From NCBI RefSeq assembly GCF_032854445.1, contig NC_088295.1:16729385-16793384 (forward strand): 64,000 nt of DNA. The letters are read 5' to 3'. The position numbers and the translations under genes were made by a program. Origin of the DNA: Liolophura sinensis (taxonomy: Eukaryota; Mollusca; Polyplacophora; Chitonida; Chitonidae). Shown one piece after another: positions 12,101 through 23,300 of this stretch. The notes below the pieces were generated by a model. That model was not told the DNA's origin and ran no database searches. It was given only the letters and a program-made list of their open reading frames with translations. Each line of letters opens with the position of its first letter. Within the stretch, counting starts at the first letter, position 1.

Positions 12101-13773
12101 CAGAAGGAATTATGCCACGCCCTGTCTACCACGGTCCAGCTCTAGCAAATCATATAGCTAGTAATCAAAGGAAATCATAGCTCCGTGGGCATGTCGGGAT
12201 GACTTCAGGAAGGTCAAGTCTCCCTGCATCAACTTAATTGCAGGTCTTTGATCTTTGTGATAAATCCCTGTGACTAGATCTAGTGAAATTAGTAGCAAAT
12301 TATTGGACTAGGCTGTTAGCTTTTGAGTTTTGCAACATAAAGCATTATATTCTGAACAAAGATGCTTTGAAGAGAGCAGTGTATGGATCAATACAAAATT
12401 GATCTCTTCGGACAATGGGATCTGTATAGCACACTGCAGTCGGCATAGTCAGCAAACTATGACCTTTAGAAAATTAACAAACGGAGAAAGAAGGCCCTAT
12501 TGTGCGATGTAAACATCTTCTTTTTGGAGGATAAGCACTGGACATAATTATGTGTACAAAAAAACACTGAAGCCAACAGAATTGATTTTTTTTTTTTTTT
12601 TTTTTTTTTTTTGATTGGTGTTTTACGTCGTACTCAAGAATATTTCACTTATACGACGGCGGCCAGCATTATGGTGGGTGGAAACCCGGGCAGAGCCCGG
12701 GGGACACCCACGACCCTCCGCAGGTTGCTGGCAGACCTTCCCACTTACGGCCGGAGAGGAAGCCAGCATAAGCTGGACTTGAACTCACAGCGACCGCATT
12801 GGTGAGAGGCTCCTGGGTCGTTACGCTGCGCTAGCGCGCTAACCGACTGAGCCACGGAGGCCCCCCAACAGAATTGGTTGAAATGCAAAAATAGCTAGTG
12901 CAAATGAAAAGTGTTTGTTTGATCAAAAGAAATGAAACACTGAAAAAACATAAAGTGATCAAAAATTAACAAAAAATTATAAAACTTAACAGCCTAATCC
13001 CTCTATGAATGTTTTTGTTATGTCAGAGAGCTGTAATACATTGGCAGTAAAGTACGAGAGGTATTTATATTGTTCTGCTTGTATGGTATATTTGACTATT
13101 GTCTGTATATATTTTATATATGCAACATAATATTTGGTAAGGCATTCATACAAGATTGAACACATGAAAATGGGCATGCCTGCATAAGTTTTCTCTTCTA
13201 CTCTTATATACACACCCATATTTCTTCACATAACATGACTGTATACTATGTATCTCACGGGGCAGGTCATACACTGTCACCTATCAGGATGACATACTAG
13301 CTCCACTGCACACACACACAAGTACCAGCTACAACATATGTGGTACACACATCCTTCTGAACAAATTACAACACACTAGATGTTTCCTTTAATTAATCTC
13401 TCCTAGGCACATGCTAGGAAGGCCATATTCATGCGATATTTACATGTGTATATGCCCACATTTAATAACCACGATTAGGCCTACATTAGTAATGTAATGT
13501 CATTACACTGTAGATCATTGTGACACATTTAACCCAGTAATGCCATTTTAAATTCTGTCATTGTAAGCTGTAATTTAAGTTATGGTGACAGTTGAAAACA
13601 TAGTAGACAGTTCTACATCGCTGACGCTACAAAAAAAAACAAGCAAAAAAAAAAAAACAAAAACAAAAAAAAACGCTTCGCCTTGTTCGCTTTCATACTT
13701 GGTGAACTGAAGGCAACATTCTTACCTCCTCCACTGTGAGTGGCATACAAATTCGGTACTCCTTCAACATCAT
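3134..13773 (-). CDS. PITPNC1: Cytoplasmic phosphatidylinositol transfer protein 1 (PITPNC1-like), first two coding exons
   Basis: Coding exon 1 is 13726-13773 and reads MMLKEYRICMPLTVEE; it ends in phase 0 with donor GTAAG. Coding exon 2 is 3134-3282 (acceptor TTTTCAG); it begins YRIGQLYMIAKHSHEQS and continues through GEGVEV, NEP, GQYTEKR and IYLS, ending in phase 2 with donor GTGAG. This matches the N-terminus of the class II (RdgB-beta) PITP proteins closely and in length, including the QLYMI-KHSHEQS signature that separates PITPNC1 from class I PITPNA/B. The family moves phosphatidylinositol and phosphatidic acid between membranes through a START-like lipid-binding fold; only the first ~65 residues are visible. 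The start is placed at the first of two adjacent ATGs because it gives the human length. The remaining exons lie left of the window. Intron 1 is 9.95 kb. The gene is divergent from PSMD12, 549 bp between start codons. Confidence 0.93.
3389..5332. repeat. 37-bp minisatellite, about 51 copies
   Basis: Two 20-bp starter units (GGTAGGGTACTGCACAAGTG, 3389-3428) lead into a 37-bp unit built from GGGCACTGCACATCAGCC and ACACAGTAATGTGTGGGTA, repeated head to tail with very few changes. Units differ mainly at GTGGGTA, GTGTGTA or GTGTGAA, with rare point changes, and one unit near 3789 is 35 bp. The mixture of subtypes in runs suggests recent unequal exchange. The array sits about 105 bp from the acceptor of PITPNC1 exon 2 (in intron 1), but unlike the arrays in ZZEF1 the unit shares no clear sequence with the exon. 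On the gene strand each unit contains a GATGTGCAG that could act as a weak decoy acceptor. Confidence 0.97.
5715..5834 (+). mobile_element. SINE family A, 5'-truncated copy
   Basis: The 3' half of the tRNA-derived SINE seen complete at 12585-12864: a CCCCCAGGCTCTGCTCGG block, CACCATAATGCTGACCGCC, then TTCTTGAGTACGGCGTAAAA and an AAATAAACAAATAAATAAAT tail. The tRNA head is missing. It lies in PITPNC1 intron 1. Confidence 0.85.
6511..6556 (-). mobile_element. SINE family A tail remnant
   Basis: On the minus strand this reads GAGTATGGCATAAAACACCA followed by an AAATAAATAAATG tail, matching the end of SINE family A. Only the last ~45 bp are left, so the assignment rests on the core tail motif alone. 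Confidence 0.5.
6679..6898. repeat. 55-bp tandem repeat, four copies
   Basis: Four head-to-tail copies of a 55-bp unit containing TATGAACTGTGAATTCTCAC and GAATATGGTACTGGTTTATTG, with only a few substitutions between copies. It lies in PITPNC1 intron 1 and has no coding potential or exon similarity. Confidence 0.92.
8490..9855. repeat. Degenerate ~100-bp tandem repeat, about 13 copies
   Basis: CTTGTGGACAATCAAGTC-like blocks recur about every 80-115 bp (near 8493, 8712, 8790, 8893, 8998, 9103, 9200, 9303, 9408, 9492, 9591, 9692 and 9808). Each is followed by TTAAAGATGGTTGGTTTTGA-like and CAACAATAACAAA-like segments. The central copies (about 8890-9190) are most alike; both flanks decay, as expected for an old array with a recently homogenised middle. 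It is intronic in PITPNC1. Confidence 0.88.
10344..10409. repeat. Two adjacent perfect palindromes
   Basis: 10344-10365 is a 22-bp perfect palindrome (TACAGGATAAT and its complement). Ten bases later, 10375-10409 is a hairpin with 16-bp perfect arms (ACTATATTCATTTACA) and a 3-nt TCA loop. Both lie in PITPNC1 intron 1, and no mobile element was recognised around them. Confidence 0.9.
10690..10845. repeat. 26-bp tandem repeat, six near-identical copies
   Basis: Six copies of a 26-bp unit (GATATTAGTAGTGCTGACAG plus AGGAAT) with no visible differences, so the expansion is young. Intronic in PITPNC1, with no nearby exon. Confidence 0.95.
12585..12864 (-). mobile_element. SINE family A, full-length, with target-site duplication
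   Basis: Read on the minus strand this is a complete tRNA-derived SINE. The head begins GGCCTCCGTGGCTCAGTCGG, with box A TGGCTCAGTCGG (12843-12854) and box B GAGTTCAAGTCC (12775-12786). The body contains CCGGCCGTAAGTGGGAAGG and GGGCTCTGCCCGGG, followed by GTACGACGTAAAACACCAAT and a long A tail (27 T on the plus strand). A perfect 11-12 bp duplication (CAACAGAATTG) flanks it at 12574-12584 and 12866-12876. The intact duplication and internal promoter mark a relatively recent insertion, antisense-neutral within PITPNC1 intron 1 (same strand as the gene). Confidence 0.93.
12877..13725. other. PITPNC1 intron 1, 5' end
   Basis: Ordinary AT-rich intron from the SINE to the exon 1 donor. It contains a short CA run near 13310 and an A-rich low-complexity block at 13630-13672. 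No exon or RNA gene was seen. Confidence 0.5.
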
Positions 13774-14322
13774 GACTGGGCCTTGATTAAAACATAGACT
13801 TTCAACACACAAAGTGCATGGCGCGTGTAACTGCTGTCTACACGATATGTATACAACTGACAGGTCTGTGGTTACTATTACTGAGTATAATCAACGTCCT
13901 CTTCTTATTCCCTGACCTTAATCATTGGGTCACGCGGAAGCGCACCTGGGCTTCGGGTTGGCCAATATGAACGAGGTGGATAATGAGCGCACTCCTCACA
14001 GTGATGGAGTCCCAATAAATGGTCATGTATTTCCACCGCTGAGCACCTATATCCGGGTATCAGTTTTTAAACCATGAAGGTAGAATAGAAAACCATTCTA
14101 CCTATTTGTTAAGCTAAAGCACTTGCTTGTCCATTCATGTGAAACAATTTATACCCTGGGCACAGAATGAAATTAACATACCTTCCTCCTTTTAAAAAAC
14201 CAACGTAGTTCAATAGCTTTGAGTAAGCCGTGAGGAATAAAAGTAGTCCGTGCTATTTTCACGAGGTCTCAATATCGCTCATGAGAGCAGATTAAAACGT
14301 GCTGTAGACGAGAAGCGTCAAC
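13774..14322. promoter_or_regulatory. Divergent PITPNC1 / PSMD12 promoter region
   Basis: The 549 bp between two head-to-head start codons must hold both promoters and 5' UTRs. It is richer in CpG than the surrounding introns. Visible elements are CCAAT-type boxes at 13924-13928 (inverted), 13962-13966 and 14012-14016, and an ETS-like GCGGAAGC at 13934-13941. There is also TGAGTAAGC at 14220-14228, one base from a MARE/Cnc-type TGAGTCAGC, of interest because proteasome genes are Cnc/Nrf1 targets in other animals. I see no clear TATA box. Transcription start sites cannot be set from sequence. Confidence 0.65.
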
Positions 14323-17300
14323 ATGGACGGTGCTAACGATGGACGAATCCAGAAAATGGAAGTGGATTATAGTTCCACAGTTGATGAAAAAGTTCCACAA
14401 TGTGAAAAACTGGCCAAGGTACACGGTGGTCTATCTGAAAACTTGATAAATTATGACTATGTCACGCTGTAAAGGCTAGAGTTGTGGATAGATCTTTTTT
14501 AGCCGAGTCACGACAACAACAACAACATATAATTATATTTTTTAGTTAGAATGTCGGCCCCCGCACCAATAATAATATTACTGAATCTGTTGCATTAGTT
14601 TTTGATCATTACATACTTTAATAATCTAGTTTTTTAAGGATGTTATGCTGAATCTTTAAATCATTTACACAAGGTTGGACTTCCGTGAACATCATCAAAG
14701 CATGATCAGCTGCAAGTTTTAAAATTATTTGGCTGTTGTAAGGACTAGGTAGCTACTAGTCCGAATACCAGACGCCCAAAAACAACATATACAGTCATGG
14801 AAAAAATTATTAGACCACTCATATTTTCTTTGGTTTCTTGTTCATTTTAATGCCTGGCAACCCTAAGGTGCATTAACCGAAGATTACAATGAATACGATA
14901 AAAATCCAGCTGATTCCATAATACTTTGTCGTATCTGATATGCTTTAAGGTCAGTTGTATTCCTAGGGTGTATGCGAGGCAATTTCATGCTTTCCATTTA
15001 CATGCAGACTTACATAAAGAGTGGTTCCTGTTTACATGTAGGCATACATAGGGGTCTCTTGTTTATATATTAAGACGCAGCACAACTCGGTAGTTGTCAG
15101 CTCTCATAATGCCTAAAACGAAAGAATTATGTGGAGCCAGAAGGCAGCCATCTTGGCACAGCTGGATACTGGATTGAGCGAGCGACAAGTGGCCAAAAAA
15201 CTGAAGATCTCTAAGACAGCAGTTCATTACACCAAGAAAAAGCAAGCTGAACATGGTACTACAAAACTGCTAGCTGGTCAAGGCAGGAAATGTCTTTCTA
15301 CCCCACGAGATGACCGAGCACTCATCCGGTCCTGTATCAAGAATCGTCGTCAGGCCTCCAGAGACCTTAGAAATGAGTGGGCATTGTCAACAAATGTGAC
15401 TTGTTCAGCAAGAACAGTTCGAAACCGACTTCTTGAAGCTGAGTTGATGCCTACTCCAGCCAACTTACTGGTTAGGAGGAAGCCTGGGGAAGCCTAAAAA
15501 CCAGACTGCCTTGCTCCTACTGTAAAGCATGGGGGGTGGATCAGTGATAATCTGGGGTTGTTTCAGTATGGGTGGAACAGGACAGATGCAGTTATGTGAA
15601 GGGAGAATGAACCAAGTCACATACAGAGCTACTCTTGAAAACAGTCTTCTTCATCAGCTGCTAAACTCTTTCCTGGCTCAAATGACTGGATTTTCCAACA
15701 AGACAATGCCCCTTGCCACACGGCAAGGTCAGTTAAAACTGGATAGAGAACCGGAACATTCGAACCATGAATTGGCCTGCTCAGTCACCTGATCTGAATC
15801 CAATTGAAACCTGTGGAATATTATCAAGTTCAAAATGGAGAACCACAAGCCCAAAAACAAAGCAAATTTGTTCGAATTTTTTGCAACAGGAATGGGCTGC
15901 TGTGACCGCAGGGCAATGTAACAAACTGGTGGCGAGCATGCCAAGGCGCATGGCTGCAGTCATCAAAAACAATGGGCATGCAATCAAGTACTAACTCCCG
16001 TGTGAGGGGACTGAGAGTCATGTGACTACGTGACTAGGAGACAGGAGAAAAAATGAAATGCCAAAATGTTTTGAGAATACAGTTGCCACATCTACAGATG
16101 TATGAACTTAAGTGATTTTGGTCATTGTCAAGAAAGTCATAGAGAAACTGATAGATATCACCTCTTAAATAAAACCCTTATGAACTATTTCTGTTTTCAT
16201 CACTTTCTTTGCCCAAACAAATGTTCCTTCAGTTGTTGCAAGGTTTTAAAATTAACAAGAAATGGGAGAAAGCAAGGGTGGTCTAATAATTTTTTCCGTG
16301 CCTGTATTTCATGTTAGGGCTGTCATTGTCGTCAGAACCAACTCAGACGAAAAAGTGACAGTTGGCTGCCACCCCTGAAGTGTCAGCGAGCACTATACCT
16401 CAGGTGATAAAAATCAACATTTAATACTGGCCACGTTAAAACAACCCTCCTCACATAAGGTAATGATTTATCTTTGCACTTCAAGCAATCCATCTAACAC
16501 TGAGAAAGTTGATCACTACCGGCCACTGAATCTCAAATTTGATGCTCACTTCTCTTCCATCGCCTTAATTTGCACTAGTGGTGATGTAGCACACACATTT
16601 GCAGAAAGTCTTGTTTGCTTACATCAGTATGATGGGAAAGGTCAACTGACCATGTGACATAACAACGTCTTGGCTGTCAGACTGATGTCGATATCAATGC
16701 CTTTAGAGTACAAGGAAGGATAACTTTTTGGTCTGACTGGCTTCTAACACCAATGACAACCCCAGCAAGAAATATATGTTGTCCCAAGGAACATCTTAGA
16801 AGTGAGGGAGTGTCCCAAAAAAAAAATGCAGATGTCTTGTACATGCCAGTAAGAAAATGGGATGCATTTTTGTCCTATTTACATGCTCACATCTACTCTC
16901 CTGTGTTGTCATAGCATACCAGCAGATGCACATTTGATTGGCTGTGCTCTTGAGATCAGTCTGAACACTCAGCCTGTTTTTTACTATTGTAGTGCTGAAG
17001 AGCTGTAGTGTGTAAATGGCAGAAAAAAAGAGATACCCTAAATGATATAAAATTTCTTCCAGACCCCCCTAGTTAGCAGTTAATCATGTGGCGCAGCACC
17101 TTGTCTATCGGGAGGTCTGCCATGCCTCTGTGAAGGCACAGTGCAGTCAGGGCATTAGCCAGGATCTGACAATAGGGCGTCCAGCGGGGTTGGGGGCCGC
17201 CGTAAATAAGCAGGCGGTCTGCCACGGGAGACATTTTATCGCCACTGTATCATTGAAAATCAAGGCCTTTTAATAGCTTTAATTGCTATTATATCACTGG

Positions 17301-20300
17301 AAATAATGTATTACTATTAGACCCCAAGAAATTGACTGTTTTGGGGGGCACCCAATATATCACACTTTTCCCACCAATGACTGACACTAAAAAGAGTACA
17401 TAAATTTTATATTAAACTATGTAAGGTTACAATCTGTTATGCTTTGGACAACCAAGTGTGAAACAGGAGGTAGAAAAACAAATTGATCTGTAAAATACAA
17501 AATTCAATACAGATGCAAGGAAGACAATAACAATTTGGCGCAGCAGTTCAAGTGTGAATGCTGTGAATCAGGAGGTAGAAATAAATAAACTGTGAACAAT
17601 AAAATACACAAAAATACATATAAAAGGAAAACAATCAAAATGCATGGTAATTTGGCACTTCAGGTGCATGTCACTCAGAGTTACACTACTTCACATTAAA
17701 ATGCAACGGAACCAAATCAGAATACAGTATACATAGCTCTGAGACTGAGAACAGGCAAAATTATCACCACTGAATCTGTGACTGCCACTCACTAAAAGAG
17801 TAGTGTCACCAATCATCATACGATTTGAACAGCTAAGTCACAGTAGGTAGAAATAAACTTTGTAAAATACAAAAAACAAAACAAGAAACAATTTAAATAC
17901 ATGTGCTATCAGTCACATATCTATGTCGAGAAATTAACTTTTGGCGCAGTGACACAGTAGTGCATGTCAAACATCATTTCTGTCATCTGAATACATATTT
18001 GAATACACTTTGAAAACTTACATGTTAGAAAAATATTCACAGTCTAGTATACATATAATGTTACTACACTTTGAAACAGTGTACTGGTCTGTGGGCTGGG
18101 ACTCGCCGTAAAAAAATGTTGATTCAAATTTTTGCCCGTCAAAAATACCCCCTATGGCTGGATTTCCCGTCCAGCTGGACGGGTGGACGGGTGTCTGGCT
18201 AGCCTGGTGAGTGCAGTGCTCCCTGCCTCTGAAAACACTTTATTCGATTGGCTGTCCTTTTCTGCAAAACATTACTGCAAATACGTTCATCGGCTTGTCG
18301 TATCGTATTCAATGATCAACGCCTGTGATTGCGGGACGATTTTTTTTCCTGCAAATATCGAAGAGTAACTATAAAATCGGAAACCTTTGCTAGCCTCAGA
18401 GCTCAGAACGCAAAAGGAGGTTTCCAAGATTATAAACATTCAGCCAACCATGCATATATAATGCGCATCAGCAAGTTTGCACAACAATTATACTTGAACG
18501 TCAGACCAATGCCAACAGTGTGCCCAGTTAGTGTTGGCTGGAGAGGAAGCATCAGTCAAAATACTACATGTAGCTACACAAAAAAAAACTATTCCATCTT
18601 TATTTACGAACCGAACGAATGCAACTGACAAAACAGTTACTTTTCTGTGCGACATCCTAAAGCCTGTCTCTTCCTTAAGCCTGGCGCACAACAGAGAAAC
18701 TTGCTGAGCTGTCGATCACGAGAGGTGGTCAGCGCAGCAACTTACTCTACACTTGTTTCACCGCACATGAGCGCATTCGTCTCAGCAGATTTTCGCTCTA
18801 ATATACCACGTGACCCTCAACTATCCCACGTGAGTGCTCAAAATGGCGGCTGACGAAACGCAGGAAGAAGAGTTATTACGTTGCCGTTGAAATACATCTT
18901 TTCAAAAAAAAAACTGGACTAGATCTCTGTTTTTAAACGGCCTCTCGTGCCGAAAATCTCACTAAAACTTCGCCGCACACAGGGGAATGAGCTCAGCTGC
19001 CTGCCTCTCATGTTCTATAGCTCAGCAGGTTTCTCTCATGTGTATATATCTGGTCGATAAGTCAGGCTGAGGTTCTATTATGGTGGGGAGATTTGACTAC
19101 AGCATGTATGAAATGCGATAGTTACTTGGTTGAGAGTGTTTTGTTTTGGTGTAAAATTCATATATTTTCACTGCTAGTTGAGTTGTTATCCTTTGTGATT
19201 AACTTCAAAACATATATTGCATTCTGTGTTATGTGTGATAAATAGACAACTGTGATGTAAATATTTATCATATTTTTCACTTTTTCAGCAAGGAAAGCTG
19301 ACTGAAGCATTGGATATTCTACTATCTTTAGAAAAACAAACAAGGACAGTAAGTTGTTTTGTGTATATTCTTTCATGGATCATATGTTTCATATATAAAG
19401 TCTACATGTCTTGTTTGTGCCCTGCACCCAGGTAGAACCTTTGTAATCTCTACGTCTTGTTTATGCCCTGCACCTAGGTAGCATCTTCGTAATGTCTATA
19501 TGTCTTGTTTATGTCCTGCATGGAGGTAGTACTTATATAATTTCTACATGTCTTGTTTATGTCCTGCACCCAGATAGCACCTGTATAATGTCCACGTCTT
19601 GTTTATGTCCGGCTCCTAGGTAACATGCATAATGTCTACATGTCTTGTTTATGCCCTGCATGAAGGTAGTACCTGTATAATGTCTACATGTCTTGTTTAT
19701 GTCCTGCTCCTAGGTAGCACCTTTGTAATGTCTACATGTCTTGTTTATATCCTGCACCCAGATAGCACCTGTATAATGTCCACGTCTTGTTTATGTCCTG
19801 CACTAGGTAGCACCTGTATAAGGTCTACATGCCTTGTTTATATCTTGCACCCAGATAGCACCTGTATGGTGTCCACATGTCTTGTTTATGTCCTACTCCT
19901 AGGTAGCACCTGTATAATGTCCACGTCTTGTTTATGTCCTGCACTAGGTAGCACCTGTATAAGGTCTACATGTCTTGTTTATATCTTGCACCCAGATAGC
20001 ACCTGTATGGTGTCCACATGTCTTGTTTATGTCCTGCTCCTAGGTAGCACCTGTATAATGTCTACATGTCTTGTTTATATCCTGTACCAAGATAGCACCT
20101 GTATAATGTCTACATGTCTTGTTTATGTCCTGCTCCTAGGTAACACCTGTATAAGATCTACATTTCTTGTTTATATCCTGCACCAAGATAGCACCTGCAT
20201 AATGTCTACATGTCTTGTGTATGTCCTGCACCTAGGTAGCACCTGTATAAGGTCTACATGTCTTGTTTATATCCTGCACCAAGATAGCACCTGCATAATG

Positions 20301-23300
20301 TCTACATGTCTTGTGTATGTCCTGCACCTAGGTAGCACCTGTATAAGGTCTACATGTCTTGTTTATATCCTGCACCAAGATAGCACCTGCATAATGTCTA
20401 CATGTCTTGTGTATGTCCTGCACCTAGGTAGCAGTGGTATAAGGTCTACATGTCTTGTTTATATCCTGCACACAGATAGCACCTGCATAATGTCCACATG
20501 TTTTGTTTATGTCCTGCGGCTTTTCAAATAGTCTGTGTTTACATTTCTTGTTTTTGTCTTGCAACCAGGGAGCTGACACACATTCCACTAGCCGGATCCT
20601 GGTTGCCATTGTCAAACTCTGTTTTGATACTCAAAACTGGGATGCTCTCAATGAGAATATTGTCGTTCTAACCAAGAAAAGAGGACAAATAAAGCAGGTA
20701 AAAATCTGAGTTATTGAGTTAAATAGAACGTTCAGTGGGAGTTGGGTAAGAAGGAAAAAAAACAATAGTTAAGTTTGGATGATTTATAGATTATTGTCCT
20801 ACCCTTGTATTTCTGATCAACATTAGAAGTTTTCACCAATGTTGGGAGTTTGCGAATGCTTTAGTATCATGTTTACTTGTGCTGCATTTCTGTTTGCAGT
20901 CTGTGACCAAGATGATTCAGGAAGCTTGTAGCTATGTGGATAAAACTCCTAACTTGGAAGTCAGGTTGAAACTCATCGACACTCTCAGAACTGTCACAGC
21001 TGGGAAGGTATGTATATACATGCATTTGCTTGCATTTATGTTTTGCCGCTACATTTTATGGGTTTATTTTATCAGTGTTAGTTACATGAATATGCATGCA
21101 TATTTCAACATTTAGTTTTGGTTTTCATGAGTTTATGTTACATGCTACATCTACCACCACTGTCTTTTAAGTTTACCAGTTTTAAATGTTAGGGAAAATT
21201 AATAATATTTGACTTGTTTGCATGATGATTTTGGTTGAATATTTTTTAAAATCTACTTAAAGTTGATAACATATGTTGTAGATTTATGTAGAAATAGAGA
21301 GAGCCAGACTAACTCGTACCTTGGCCAAGATCAAAGAGGATGGAGGGGACATAACTGAAGCAGCTAATGTGTTACAGGAGTTACAGGTAGGTGGCCTCTA
21401 AAGCTGCGGTTCAGGTTACTCTCTGTTGGCACTGATGTCGGTTTTATTTCAACTTGATGCCTGGCACAGTGATCTAAGACAGTTCTTGCCACAAATCTAA
21501 CTTTTGCTGGCCAAGGTGCAGCTACACCTTGTAGTGTATTTCTACATTCCTGTAGAGGTGAATCAATGTCTTGCTTAGTTCTGGACATTCCCAGTGGTAT
21601 TGATTTTTTTCATTTTTGCTTAACACAGGTGGAAACTTTTGGTTCCATGGAGAAGAGGGAGAAAGTGGAGTTCATTTTAGAACAGATGAGACTTTGTTTG
21701 GCCAAGAAGGATTACATTCGCACACAAATTATCAGCAAGAAAATCAACACCAAATTCTTTGATGACGATGAAGCGATGGTATGGCAAGATAAATACAGAA
21801 TATTCACTTAGGTTACAAAGTTGCAAATAAAGCAGTGCAAATGTTGAAGTTTTATATTTTGTTTTCATTTCCTGTCATCTTTTTTTCATCAGCTGCAAAT
21901 TTCTTATTTTCTTTCTAGTTTTGATTAATTTAGAGATGTTTTATATACATTGGTTTACCAATATTTTATCACATGAAGAGGCAGCTGAGCAAAGAATTCT
22001 TATGTGAAATAGTTAGCTCTAATTATCTAAGGTAGTGAGTGTATCATCCATTGTCCTTGTAACAATTGTAAAACTCTTGAAAGTGAAGAATTTTACTAAA
22101 GCATTATTGAAAGAAGCATTATTGAGGGTCTTCTGCGTGATATCTCAAGTCTTTCTTGCTTTGAGTGTGCGTTTGAAGTTATTCTAAATGTAATAATAAT
22201 TACAGTCTATGTGTTTGTTATGTAGGACCTAAAGTTGAAATATTACAAGTTGATGATAGATCTGGATGAGCATGAAGGATCCTACTTGGCCATCTGTCGG
22301 CACTATCTGGCCATCTACAACACCAAACAGATCAAAGAGGACACGGACAAGATGAAGGAGGTTCATTTGTTACTAGCTATGGATAAGTTTTCTGTCAGAA
22401 TTGCCATTTACATGTAGCTGAGTAGTTTATAGATGACTTGTAGTGCTGCATGTCTAGTCCAACTTTTTATCGTTGTAAAATGGGAGGGTATACTTATTTG
22501 ACCTAAAAATTTGCTCAAAAAGTGATTTTTTTTTATGGGCAAGAAAGTTAAGAAAAAAACATTACTTTTGTTGTGAAATACATTTTTCCAGTAGGTTATC
22601 ATCCTGTCTTCCATACAAATTTCACAAGCCTAGAAGGATCAATAGATCTAGAATGAGGCAAAATGAGTAATTTTATAGTCATGGGATTATAGGTCACATA
22701 CTGTATATTCTCTTCAGTTTTTCTCTTTTCGGTATTGAATCTTCCATTCACAGAGGATTGTCAGTTAGTAAAGTGGTTTTTGCTGTTACAGGCCCTTCGC
22801 TGTGTCATTGTATACCTGACCCTGGCCCCTTATGACAATGAACAGTCAGATCTGATCCACAGAGTTAAGGATGAGAAGAACACAGAGGAATTGCCCAAGT
22901 ACAGGTACTGTTTTATTGTGATGTAACTGCTCAACAGAGTGTTCATCTTTTGTGACAGCATGTGTTTGAACACTTGAATAGTGGTGTAGGGTAACATTAA
23001 CATGAATAAAGTAGGCTGTAATTACCTTTTGCATCCTTCATTTTGAATGTCTTACAAGATTTGTAGACACCAATCAAATTATAGGTGTTGTAGTACATGT
23101 ATAAGAAGTTTGGTTTCCTGATGTTGAGGTACTTCTTACATCACCACTGCATCAGTTTTTGGGAGAAAGGAATCCCTAACTGGTAATCTCCCCATTCTTT
23201 GCTGTGTGGTGTGATGTAACTGGGCCAAGCCATCTATTCTGGAGGACAAAAGGCTATAATTCATATGGTGCTTTAACACAAATATCACATTGGAGAAAAT

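Larger units (their letters stand above)
9856..12572. other. PITPNC1 intron 1 segment with possible regulatory islands
   Basis: Besides the palindromes at 10344-10409 and the 26-bp array, I see no genes. Two stretches stand out from the AT-rich background. The first, 9860-9975, has several GATTA/TAATC homeodomain-type cores. The second, 12110-12275, has a GTCTTTGATCTTTGTGAT segment with two TCF-like CTTTG(A/T) cores. They may be conserved non-coding elements, but this is inference from texture only. Confidence 0.35.

Noticed and set aside
12775-12864. tRNA gene signals (box A and box B)
   Set aside because: They belong to the head of a SINE with a tail and target duplication; the sequence does not fold into a proper tRNA. 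The same applies to 48203-48267.
19632-20531. 299-codon open frame with a CLVYVL/STCI repeat pattern
   Set aside because: It is a translation of the 48-bp intronic array in PSMD12; a unit length divisible by 3 with no stop makes the frame open. It overlaps the real acceptor of exon 3 and resembles no protein family.
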